Origin: Bdellovibrionales bacterium
Lineage (GTDB): Bacteria > Bdellovibrionota > Bdellovibrionia > Bdellovibrionales > UBA1609
NCBI GenBank assembly: GCA_016716765.1
Contig: JADJVA010000020.1
Coordinates: 930,001-994,000, forward strand
DNA: 64,000 nt
Direction of reading: 5' to 3'
Below are positions 17,202 through 24,666 of the stretch, piece after piece. The notes below the pieces were generated by a model that worked only from the letters and a program-made list of their open reading frames with translations, was not told the DNA's origin and searched no databases. A program made the translations under genes and the position numbers. How positions within the stretch are numbered: position 1 is the stretch's first letter; each line of letters opens with the position of its first letter.

Positions 17202-18534
17202 TTTTCAAAAAATGAGTGGCACAGGAAATACAGGGGTCATAATTCCGAACCGTCTGCTCACAACGATGTCGAAGTTCGTTTTCTGATGACGAAAAATAAT
17301 GCCGAACGACCTCAAAAAGATCAGATTCGATTGTCTTTTGATTCTGCGAAGTCGGCGGTATAATTTTAGCCTCTTTGATTTTTCCATCGGAGCCAATTTC
17401 GTAACGATGATAAAGAAGACCCCGAGGAGCCTCAGTACACCCATGGCCAATCCCCGCTTTTACCTCATAGTTGACAAAGGCCGGCCCCCTGGCCGAATAA
17501 GCTTCAATAATCCTAAGACTTTCCTCGCAAGCGAACAAAATCTCCAACGAGCGAACAATAATACTCTTGAAAGGATTTCGACAATCTTTGACTTCAAAAT
17601 TAATGTCCCTTGCACACTCTCGTACATTCTCTGGCAGCCTGGCTTCATTGTGAAAATATCTCGCAAGTGGACCAACCAGGTATTCGCCCCTCTCCTTTAG
17701 AACCGAATGTAGGGCGTTAGATCGAGCGACATGGAGTTCCTGAAAATGGTCTAAATACGATGGCACTTCAATGTCCAATCCTCTATTGGAAATGATTCGA
17801 CCACTGTTAATGGGGTATTCCTTTGGATGAAAGAATGAGACAAATTCGTAGTCCCTCTCAAAATCAGGGAACTCCAAGTTCGCCACAAAGCGAACTGTTT
17901 CCGCAGCGATGTCTCTTGCTTGCTTCAAAGGCTCCAGCATTTTTCGCAGTTGGGAAGGGTCCGGTAGCTTATAAAACCCACCTACCTTCACATTGATGGG
18001 GTGAATCTCGCGGCCTCCGACCAATTTCATGAGATCATTCCCAATTTTCTTAAGTTGCAATCCCTGAGAAACCACCTTTGGATATTTCTTTGCCATTGTT
18101 ATGGCATCTTCAAAACCGAGAAAATCAGGAGCATGGAGCATATAGACATGCAAGGTATGACTCTCAATCCACTCCCCACAAAAAATCAAACGACGTAACT
18201 CACAAATTTCATTCGTCAGTTCAATGCCCAATGCGGATTCCATCGCCTGAACAGCGCTCATTTGATAGGCAATCGGACAAATTCCACAAATGCGGGAAGT
18301 GATGTCACAAGCTTCCGTCAAATCACGGCCACGTAACAAAGCCTCAAAATACCTCGGGGGTTCAAATATTTTAAATTGTACCTCCTCGATCTCCTGCCCT
18401 TTTGTACGAATATAAAGAGATCCCTCTCCTTCTACTCGTGCCAAGTAGTCAACTTTAATTGTTCTTGTTTTAAGACCGGACTGGGCACCTGGTCTAATTC
18501 CCGCCTTAATTTTAATTTCAGAATCAGAACTCAT
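17176..18534 (-). CDS. hyhL: [NiFe] hydrogenase large (alpha) subunit, group 3b
   Basis: 452 residues. Nickel ligands: Cys83 and Cys86 in RICGICPIAYQMSA, and Cys435 and Cys438 in DPCISCATH near the C-terminus; His441 marks the likely cleavage site, leaving the short tail FLKIEREDANP to be removed by the adjacent protease. The pattern RICGICP-x-AYQMSA and the gene order beta-gamma-delta-alpha are those of group 3b bidirectional NADP-linked cytoplasmic hydrogenases (sulfhydrogenase type). It catalyses H2 production or uptake. It overlaps the small-subunit stop in ATGA. Confidence 0.95.
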   Translation of the reverse strand: MSSDSEIKIKAGIRPGAQSGLKTRTIKVDYLARVEGEGSLYIRTKGQEIEEVQFKIFEPPRYFEALLRGRDLTEACDITSRICGICPIAYQMSAVQAMESALGIELTNEICELRRLIFCGEWIESHTLHVYMLHAPDFLGFEDAITMAKKYPKVVSQGLQLKKIGNDLMKLVGGREIHPINVKVGGFYKLPDPSQLRKMLEPLKQARDIAAETVRFVANLEFPDFERDYEFVSFFHPKEYPINSGRIISNRGLDIEVPSYLDHFQELHVARSNALHSVLKERGEYLVGPLARYFHNEARLPENVRECARDINFEVKDCRNPFKSIIVRSLEILFACEESLRIIEAYSARGPAFVNYEVKAGIGHGCTEAPRGLLYHRYEIGSDGKIKEAKIIPPTSQNQKTIESDLFEVVRHYFSSSENELRHRCEQTVRNYDPCISCATHFLKIEREDANP

Positions 18535-19430
18535 GTGTCTTTCCTATTTGTGTCTTCCCTATCTGTGTCTCGGCCAACCAATGACTCAGTCTCTCCCAAT
18601 GCCTCGGCCTTCTCCCTGTTTTTTTGAAAATCTTCCGAAGCCTCGTGAAAAGTTTTGTTGCCAGTATAATAGGTTTGCAGGGATCTGCTCACGAAGTCCG
18701 GAGACGCCCTTTTCATGGAGACCATCCAATCTCCCAGAGCACGAGGATTGGAACTATCTTGAGGCCCATAGCAGCCATAACAACCTCGGTTAAATCGGGG
18801 ACATATTGATCCGCAGCCTGCATGGGTGATAGGCCCCAGGCAAGGCGTCCCATGAGCCACCATAACACAGACGTTGCCATCTAATTTACAATCGACACAC
18901 TCACTGTAAGAGTTAATATTTGGTTTGCGTCCGTGTAAAAATGCCGAAATAACCTCTAAAAGTTGAGTCTTATTGATTGGACAACCCTGGAGTTCAAAAT
19001 CAACCTTGACGTGGTTTGAAATCGGAGTCGAAGTCGCCAGAGCGCTGATATAATCCGGCTGGGCATAGACGTATTTTCTATATTCCTCTTCACGAGCATA
19101 ATTGCGCAAGGCCTGCACCCCACCCGAAGTCGCACAGGCTCCGATTGTCACCAAATGCCGCGATTGATTCCGAACATCCTTGATTCGGTCGGCGTCGTGA
19201 GAGGTCGTGATTGAGCCCTCAACCAATGAAAGATCATAAGGACCAGGGAGAACGTGACGACTCGCTTCTGCAAAGTTAGCGATCTCAATGATTTCAGCAA
19301 TACCAAGCAGCTCATCCTCACAATCAAGCAAACTCAATTGACAGCCATCGCAGGACGCAAATTTCCAAACGGCCAACTTAGGCTTGATTTTAGCTCTATT
19401 ATTCCTCGCCTGACTCGACTTCTTTCTCAT
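18531..19430 (-). CDS. hyhS: [NiFe] hydrogenase small (delta) subunit, group 3b
   Basis: 299 residues without a Tat signal, so cytoplasmic. The proximal cluster motif is C27-D-G-C30 in FASCDGCQLSLLDCE. Further cluster cysteines are in TIGACATSGG, ELQGCPINK, CVDCKLDGNVCV and the run GTPCLGPITHAGCGSICPRFNRGCYGCYG. It relays electrons between the NiFe site and the flavin subunit. The last residues (GRDTDREDTNRKDT) come from three copies of a 15-base tandem repeat ending at the stop, so the tail is probably a recent, non-conserved extension. Confidence 0.95.
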   Translation of the reverse strand: MRKKSSQARNNRAKIKPKLAVWKFASCDGCQLSLLDCEDELLGIAEIIEIANFAEASRHVLPGPYDLSLVEGSITTSHDADRIKDVRNQSRHLVTIGACATSGGVQALRNYAREEEYRKYVYAQPDYISALATSTPISNHVKVDFELQGCPINKTQLLEVISAFLHGRKPNINSYSECVDCKLDGNVCVMVAHGTPCLGPITHAGCGSICPRFNRGCYGCYGPQDSSNPRALGDWMVSMKRASPDFVSRSLQTYYTGNKTFHEASEDFQKNREKAEALGETESLVGRDTDREDTNRKDT

Positions 19431-19433
19431 GAA

Positions 19434-20264
19434 TCAAAATTCTCTTCTCAGAAAAGTGGAACTCAATCTATCAAATGAAAAAACAGGACCGTCTTTGCAG
19501 ATAAACTCTCCACCGTATTGACAATGACCGCAAAAACCCACCGCGCATTGCATGTTGCGCTCCATGGAAACGTAAATGTCTCTCTCTGCTATCCCGCGTC
19601 CTAAAAGGGGGTCCGCAATAAAGCGCATCATGATCTCAGGTCCGCAAACCATCACAAGGCTTTTCTTAGGGTCCAAATCTAAGTTCGGAATCAATTTTGT
19701 TACGGCCCCGACGTGACCCTTCCAACTCGGTCCGGCCGCGTCGACAGCCACGCTCAGTTCAACCCCGAGCTTTCGCCATTGACTGAACTCCTTTTTAAAA
19801 ACCAAATCTTTAGGGGACCTCGCTCCATAGAGAACACTCAAACGACCATATCTGCTCTTGTTAGCCAGGTAAGCGTAAATAACAGGACGCAAAGGAGCCA
19901 GGCCGATTCCGCCTGCGATTAAAAATATATCCTTCTCTAGTGCCTTGTCCAGAGGCCATGGCACTCCAAAGGGTCCTCTGAGTCCAAGTTGGCTTTTCTC
20001 TGTCAATATTTTCATTCTTCTTGTCACGGTTCCTACTGCCCGAATGGTGTGAATATAGCGATCAGCCTTGGCGGAGTCTCCGCTGATAGAAATGGGAACC
20101 TCTCCCACTCCAAACTGGTAAAGCATATTGAACTGGCCTGGCGAAAACTCCATGCTTTGCTGAGAATCTTCGGGAACCAACTCGATCGTGAACACATCAC
20201 TCGTCTCCTGAGTGCACTTAACAATGCGATAGGGAACTGGAAGGAGGGAATTTTTTGATTTCAA
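19434..20264 (-). CDS. hyhG: Hydrogenase gamma subunit, FAD/NAD(P)H-binding
   Basis: 276 residues of the ferredoxin-NADP reductase superfamily. The FAD-binding part is YIHTIRAVGTVTRRM, the NAD(P)-binding part IFLIAGGIGLAPLRPVIY and LVMVCGPEIMMRF. A C-terminal [2Fe-2S] motif follows: CAVGFCGHCQYGGEFICKDG. In group 3b enzymes this subunit exchanges electrons with NADP(H). It starts in an ATGA overlap with the cyclic-nucleotide-binding-domain gene and ends four bases before hyhS. Confidence 0.92.
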   Translation of the reverse strand: MKSKNSLLPVPYRIVKCTQETSDVFTIELVPEDSQQSMEFSPGQFNMLYQFGVGEVPISISGDSAKADRYIHTIRAVGTVTRRMKILTEKSQLGLRGPFGVPWPLDKALEKDIFLIAGGIGLAPLRPVIYAYLANKSRYGRLSVLYGARSPKDLVFKKEFSQWRKLGVELSVAVDAAGPSWKGHVGAVTKLIPNLDLDPKKSLVMVCGPEIMMRFIADPLLGRGIAERDIYVSMERNMQCAVGFCGHCQYGGEFICKDGPVFSFDRLSSTFLRREF

Positions 20265-20731
20265 TGGCCACCCTTTCCATAAATGTCAATGAGTTGCAAA
20301 CGAGTTGCACTCAACCGACCCGCAATAACCAAAGCAATTTTCTTCATCAAAAGGTATCCAAGTTCGGGATTATTTTCTGCCTTTTTCCGCAAGCACCCGC
20401 CGTCAAATTCAATCAAATGGGCTTGCTCCAAAACTCTCACGTCAAATTTCCACTTAAAAGGCTCCACCAGCCACGACCACCCAATAATCTCACCTGCTCC
20501 AAGTGTTTCAACCAAGAGAGCTCCATGCCCCTGCATGTGTGTCTCTATAGCCACTCTCCCCTTTTTAAGAACATAAAAAGCCTGAGCCGCATCGCCCTCG
20601 TGAGCAAGATACTGATCGGCCTTAACGACTCGATTTTTTCCGCATCCACCAATGAGGTTTAGATATTCCTGAGGAAAATGACTGAAGAACACACAGTCAT
20701 TCAATAGGTCCGAAATTTTTTTCATCATCAA
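20261..20731 (-). CDS. Cyclic-nucleotide-binding-domain protein without DNA-binding domain
   Basis: 156 residues that fit the cAMP-binding beta-barrel of the CRP/FNR superfamily: the first strands (VVKADQYLAHEGDAAQAFYVLKKGRVAIE), the GAGEIIGWSWL phosphate-binding-cassette region, and C-terminal helices. There is no helix-turn-helix; the protein ends soon after the dimerisation helix. The cassette lacks the usual R-S/T-A tail, since VEPFKWKFDVRVLE takes its place, so nucleotide binding is uncertain. It lies between and overlaps hyhB and hyhG, so it may be a regulatory or accessory hydrogenase subunit rather than a transcription factor. Confidence 0.8.
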   Translation of the reverse strand: MMMKKISDLLNDCVFFSHFPQEYLNLIGGCGKNRVVKADQYLAHEGDAAQAFYVLKKGRVAIETHMQGHGALLVETLGAGEIIGWSWLVEPFKWKFDVRVLEQAHLIEFDGGCLRKKAENNPELGYLLMKKIALVIAGRLSATRLQLIDIYGKGGH

Positions 20732-21860
20732 ACGCCCTTATCTCTTCTGTTAAATCTATACCCACCGGGCACCAACTAATGCAGCGGCCACATCCGACAC
20801 ATCCAGATTTTCCGTATTGATCAAACCAACTTGAGACTTTGTGAGTCAACCACTGACGATATCGAGATTTGCCGCTCTGCCTAACACTGCCGCCATGAAT
20901 ATAGCTATGATCAAGGCTAAAGCAAGAATCCCATTTTCTCCATCTCTCCGCGTGATCACCTTTTAAATCAGTCGTATCTTCAACTCTTGAACAAAAACAA
21001 GTGGGACAAACCAAAGTGCAGTTCGCACAGTTGAGGCATTTCTTAGAAATCTCATCCCAGCGAACACTATGAAAGGATCTGTCTAATAACTTTTTATCCT
21101 CGACTGGCTTCATCGATCGCACCTGCGCGTCCGCCACCATGGCGACCTGCTGACTTGAAATGAGTGACTCCTCGATAGAAGTCGGATACAAACATTTCAT
21201 TCGACGCAGTTCTTCCATCAACTTCTCCCCTTCGGGAGAACCGGACTTCAGCAAAAATCGATGATTGTCGACTTCAGGAACCTCAACCAACAAGAGATCA
21301 AAACCCTCCGATATGCCTGGTCCGGTCTTCATCGATGCACAAAAACATGTTGGTGCGACAGACATACACTGAACTGCTATCAAAATCGTCGTCGCTCGTC
21401 TTTCTTGATATGGCCTATCAACGGCTGGTCCCTCCAAAAAAATCTGATCTTGGATTCGAATAGCGGCAAGCTCACAAGCCCTCACTCCCAAAAATGCACG
21501 ACGTGAGCAAGTTATCTTCTCGGGAGTAAATAAGAGCTTCCCATCTTTGTTTTTATGAGATTTCCAAAGACGCTCTTTCGGAACAAACAAAAATTTCTTC
21601 CAACTGTCTGGACCAACAGTGAACCCAAAGTAAGCCCGGTCGTCCCGCTGAGCAAGGCGGTAAAAACCCCTTTCTTGTTTCTCCGTATAGCCTCGAGGTA
21701 AGTCTTCCACCTTTTTTAGAACATCGTAGACAATCGCTTGATCCCTCACTTGGGGGCCTACGACCTCAATCCCAGAATCTTGAAGCAACTGAATCAGCGT
21801 CGCTAATCCACCCTCACCCATCTGTTCCTCGAATTGAGGCAAGTTCAATTGAGTTTTCAT
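20697..21860 (-). CDS. hyhB: Hydrogenase beta subunit, [4Fe-4S] ferredoxin type
   Basis: 387 residues. The N-terminal two thirds match the sulfhydrogenase beta / anaerobic sulfite reductase A domain (for example LGVRACELAAIRIQDQIFL and CFCASMKTGPG). The C-terminal part carries two [4Fe-4S] motifs, CLNCANCTLVCPTCFC and CVGCGRCISWCPVGID. It wires the flavin subunit to further electron carriers. It overlaps the CoA-transferase gene upstream by four bases and the next gene downstream by 35. Confidence 0.93.
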   Translation of the reverse strand: MKTQLNLPQFEEQMGEGGLATLIQLLQDSGIEVVGPQVRDQAIVYDVLKKVEDLPRGYTEKQERGFYRLAQRDDRAYFGFTVGPDSWKKFLFVPKERLWKSHKNKDGKLLFTPEKITCSRRAFLGVRACELAAIRIQDQIFLEGPAVDRPYQERRATTILIAVQCMSVAPTCFCASMKTGPGISEGFDLLLVEVPEVDNHRFLLKSGSPEGEKLMEELRRMKCLYPTSIEESLISSQQVAMVADAQVRSMKPVEDKKLLDRSFHSVRWDEISKKCLNCANCTLVCPTCFCSRVEDTTDLKGDHAERWRKWDSCFSLDHSYIHGGSVRQSGKSRYRQWLTHKVSSWFDQYGKSGCVGCGRCISWCPVGIDLTEEIRAFDDEKNFGPIE

Positions 21861-23161
21861 GTTTTTTTCTTAAGACCCTCGCAGAAATTCCACCAATTTT
21901 TATGCAGAGTCTCTCTGTCATCGGGATGAGAGATTTCAATCAAGGCATTGGCTCGTTCTGAAAGCGTCTTTCCGTAGAGATCCACCATGCCATATTCTGT
22001 AACAATGAAATGAACCAAGGCCCTAGGAGTCACAACACCTGCCCCGACATTGAGATTCGCCACGATCCGAGGCGCCCCATTCTTCGCGCGACTGGTTAGA
22101 GCGATGATCGGCTTCCCCCCTTCAGAGAGAGACGCTCCCAAAATAAAATCCAACTGGCCTCCCGATCCAGATATCATCCGACCTCCAATTGAATCGGCGC
22201 AGACCTGTCCAGTCAAATCGACTTCCACGGCCGAGTTAATTGCAACGACTTTTGGATTGCGAGCAATATTGATTGGATTATTGATATAACCGACATCCAA
22301 CTGAACCGTCGCCTGATTGTCGTGAACAAAGCGATAGAGCTCTCGCGATCCCATCAAAAAAGAGGAGACGGTCTTTCCCTTGTGCAGCTTCTTCCTACTG
22401 TTATCTACCACTCCAGCTTGGATCAGTTTCAAAGCCCCGTCTGACCACATTTCGGTATGAATCCCAAGATATTTTCGATTGGAAAGCTGACCCAATACGG
22501 CGTCGGGTATTGCCCCGATACCCATTTGCAGAGTTGAGCCGTCCTCCACTAAATCTGCCACATAATTTCCAATTTGTTGCTCTATAGGCGTTGGCAAGGT
22601 CGGCATTTCTTCAGGCAATTCGTCATCAACCTGAACCGCATAATTGATTTTGCTCACATGAAGAAATCCATCCCCATGTGTTCGAGGCATGTGAGGATTA
22701 ATCTGAGCGATCACAATTTTGGCTTGTTCCAGAGCGGCTGGAATAATATCGACACTCGTGCCCAAGGAACAATCGCCGTGTTGGTCCGGCGGAGAAACGT
22801 GAATAAAAACCACATCAATCTTCACTCTTTTTGAACGTATTAACTGTGGGATTTCTGATAGCGAGCAGGGCAGATAATCAACCTGAGGAGGGCAGAATCG
22901 GCTGCGGAGGTTAGCTCCCATAAAAAAGGATGAAACTTTAAAACTATCCCTATAATTTCTATCTGCATAAGGAGCTGACCCGCTTGTATGGAGATGAAAA
23001 ATCTCGACATTTTTCAGACGGTCAGATTGCTGCACCATAGCTTCTATCAGACGATGAGGAGTTGCCGCAGCTCCTTGAATCAGAACTCGATCTCCAGATC
23101 GAACTGCTTGCACTGCCTCGTGGGCGCTCACCCAGTTTACTTTCGAGGTCTGAAGCTTCAT
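21857..23161 (-). CDS. Acetyl-CoA hydrolase/transferase family (4-hydroxybutyrate/acetate CoA-transferase-like)
   Basis: 434 residues from the ATG at 23161, preferred over the GTG at 23170 because AAGGAG lies eight bases before the ATG and overlaps the GTG. The catalytic Glu is in LGIHTEMWSDG, and the C-terminal ITEYGMVDLYGKTLSERANALI with SHPDDRE is diagnostic of the acetyl-CoA hydrolase/transferase family. These enzymes move CoA between acyl groups and acetate, or hydrolyse acetyl-CoA. As first gene of the hydrogenase-PFL operon it could turn the acetyl-CoA made by PflB into acetate or activate another acid. The exact acyl substrate is not readable from sequence. Confidence 0.9.
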   Translation of the reverse strand: MKLQTSKVNWVSAHEAVQAVRSGDRVLIQGAAATPHRLIEAMVQQSDRLKNVEIFHLHTSGSAPYADRNYRDSFKVSSFFMGANLRSRFCPPQVDYLPCSLSEIPQLIRSKRVKIDVVFIHVSPPDQHGDCSLGTSVDIIPAALEQAKIVIAQINPHMPRTHGDGFLHVSKINYAVQVDDELPEEMPTLPTPIEQQIGNYVADLVEDGSTLQMGIGAIPDAVLGQLSNRKYLGIHTEMWSDGALKLIQAGVVDNSRKKLHKGKTVSSFLMGSRELYRFVHDNQATVQLDVGYINNPINIARNPKVVAINSAVEVDLTGQVCADSIGGRMISGSGGQLDFILGASLSEGGKPIIALTSRAKNGAPRIVANLNVGAGVVTPRALVHFIVTEYGMVDLYGKTLSERANALIEISHPDDRETLHKNWWNFCEGLKKKT

Positions 23162-23249
23162 GCCGCTCACTCCTTCTTGTATTAACTCATGATGACCGGA
23201 ATTTATACCGCATAATCGGCCGCGACTCCAGATCAGCCTGACACTTCCG

Positions 23250-23702
23250 TCATGAATTTTTGTGAATCAGCCTATTTAGTGCTTCAGCATTATTTTTACC
23301 CAACACCTTGCAATATTGTTGGTAAAGATTTTTCCAACATTGATTGATTTTTGGTAAGAATTCCACTCCCTTCACCTGCAGGCAGACAACAACCTGACGT
23401 CCAGACTTCTTGCGCCTGAGGTATTTCTTTTCCTCCAACTGCCCCAGGAGACGAGTGAGAGTTGAACGATCTAAATCCATCAATTTCGCCAATACAGACG
23501 ATGAAGCCGAATAAGCCTCGGATTTTCCCAAAGCCATTAGGAGAAAAGCCTGACTGGGCGACATTTCCAAATTTTTAAAGGCCTCAAAAGCCAAACGATC
23601 GATCCTACGATAAAATCGACTCATCGTAAAATAAAGACAAGCCCGAAAGCAATTGTCCAATTCTGATTCATTTGAAAAAGGCCCTTGCGTCTTCTTAATC
23701 AT
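23250..23702 (-). CDS. MarR-family transcriptional regulator
   Basis: 150 residues with the MarR winged helix: SQAFLLMALGKSEAYSASSSVLAKLMDLDRSTLTRLLGQLEEKKYLRRKKSGRQVVVCLQVKGVEFL. The start ATG at 23702 lies inside a 46-bp perfect palindrome and lacks a ribosome site, so translation may be leaderless or start elsewhere; an alternative Met is at residue 27. The regulator is divergent from a NADP/F420-type oxidoreductase and lies 88 bases upstream of the CoA-transferase/hydrogenase operon on the same strand, so it may control both. Four cysteines lie in the chain, two of them in the N-terminal helix (DNCFRACLYF); a redox role is possible but unproven. Confidence 0.85.
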   Translation of the reverse strand: MIKKTQGPFSNESELDNCFRACLYFTMSRFYRRIDRLAFEAFKNLEMSPSQAFLLMALGKSEAYSASSSVLAKLMDLDRSTLTRLLGQLEEKKYLRRKKSGRQVVVCLQVKGVEFLPKINQCWKNLYQQYCKVLGKNNAEALNRLIHKNS

Positions 23703-23736
23703 TGTATATACAATTGTATATACAATGATTAAGAAG
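23691..23736. promoter_or_regulatory. 46-bp perfect palindrome, likely MarR operator and divergent control region
   Basis: The sequence reads identically on both strands over 46 bases. Its core is a 14-base palindrome ATTGTATATACAAT, present twice in overlap (23701-23714 and 23713-23726), flanked by arms CTTCTTAATC and GATTAAGAAG. Such AT-rich symmetric sites are typical MarR operators; the doubled core could hold two dimers. The arm contains the first codons of the MarR gene on the minus strand, and by symmetry the same ATG-ATT-AAG-AAG on the plus strand. Confidence 0.8.
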
Positions 23737-23775
23737 TCAATAGGACATTTACAACACTTTTCAAGGAGTTTTTAA
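23725..23775 (+). CDS. Possible 16-residue leader peptide mirroring the MarR start
   Basis: Because the operator is a perfect palindrome, the plus strand also carries ATG-ATT-AAG-AAG. The frame runs 16 codons (MIKKSIGHLQHFSRSF) and its TAA directly abuts the ATG of the oxidoreductase gene. The ribosome site AAGGAG of that gene lies within this frame. It could be a coupled leader peptide or a by-product of the symmetry. Confidence 0.25.
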   Translation: MIKKSIGHLQHFSRSF

Positions 23776-24429
23776 ATGGGAAATTTAAAGGTAGCTGTTC
23801 TCGGATCTGGAACGGTAGGGGAAGTCCTCGCCAACGGCTTCCTAAAATATGGATACGAAGTGATGCGTGGCAGTCGAAACCCCTCAAAATTGAGCGATTG
23901 GAAATCAAAGAATTCAAAAAACGCAAGGATTGGCACATTTGAGGAGTCTGCCTTATTTGGAGACATTGTTGTTTTAGCAGTAAAAGGTACCGTTGCTGAG
24001 CAAGTGATAAAAAGCCTTTCTCCTTCCTCAATCAAAGGCAAGACAATCATTGACGTTACAAATCCAATTGCAGACGTTCCACCAACCAACGGTGTGCTCA
24101 ACTTCTTTACCGCAGCTAATAGCTCTCTCATGGAAGTCCTTCAAAAGGTAGCGCCCCAGGCCAATTTCGTAAAGGCCTTTTCCTGTGTCGGGGGACCTTT
24201 CATGGTGGACCCTTCTTTTCCCGGTGGAAAGCCCACCATGTTTATCTGCGGAACCAGCAGTCAGGCCAAAGGCAAAGTTCGAGAAATTCTCACTCAGTTT
24301 GGCTGGGACACCGAAGACATGGGGGGCGTTGAGGCCGCACGCGCTATTGAACCTCTTTGTATTCTTTGGTGTATTCCTGGCCTGTTGAACAACAAGTGGG
24401 GACATGCCTTTAAACTTCTGAAAATATAA
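23776..24429 (+). CDS. NADP oxidoreductase, coenzyme F420-dependent-like (NAD(P)-binding)
   Basis: 217 residues with an AAGGAG site just upstream. The N-terminal VAVLGSGTVGEVLANGFLKYGYEVMRGSRNPSKL is a dinucleotide-binding G-x-G-x-x-G fold with SRNP, typical of NADP specificity in the F420-dependent NADP reductase family. DIVVLAVKGTVAEQVI and IIDVTNPI are further family motifs. Most bacterial members do not use F420 and are putative NADPH-dependent reductases. It is controlled probably by the divergent MarR regulator through the shared palindrome, a common arrangement for stress-induced reductases. Confidence 0.82.
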   Translation: MGNLKVAVLGSGTVGEVLANGFLKYGYEVMRGSRNPSKLSDWKSKNSKNARIGTFEESALFGDIVVLAVKGTVAEQVIKSLSPSSIKGKTIIDVTNPIADVPPTNGVLNFFTAANSSLMEVLQKVAPQANFVKAFSCVGGPFMVDPSFPGGKPTMFICGTSSQAKGKVREILTQFGWDTEDMGGVEAARAIEPLCILWCIPGLLNNKWGHAFKLLKI

Positions 24430-24453
24430 CTTTTGGTGAGGTTCCAATATTAT

Positions 24454-24482
24454 CAGCAGAGGGAGATCCCCTCCTTCTGCTG
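24454..24482 (+). terminator. Hairpin after the oxidoreductase gene, weak terminator
   Basis: A stem built from CAGCAGAGGGAG and CCTCCTTCTGCTG around a short loop, about 25 bases after the stop codon. The stem is long and GC-rich but no clear T-run follows, so it may be a transcript-end stabiliser rather than a classical terminator. About 185 bases without a supported gene separate it from the antiporter. Confidence 0.45.
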
Positions 24483-24666
24483 AGAATCTTCTTACATTAC
24501 TCGATTCGCCAGCGCAAATAAACCTGGCATCCCATCGCAGCTTTCAATAAATATTCGGGGCGACCCACAAAGTCGGATGACTCCTTCTTTGTTTTCGGGC
24601 ATTGTACCCACCATCTTCTGGAATTTTTAAAATGGGTTGGGTTCTCATAGAGATGGGATTTATCTT

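Noticed and set aside
17176..18534. Apparent loss of the usual His in the first cysteine motif of the hydrogenase large subunit (Tyr in RICGICPIAYQ)
   Set aside because: To my knowledge AYQMSA is the normal form in group 3b enzymes, so it is not a defect.
24492..24602. 36-codon minus-strand frame between the oxidoreductase hairpin and the antiporter
   Set aside because: Only a weak GGTGGG precedes it, the product matches nothing known to me, and it is short enough to occur by chance.
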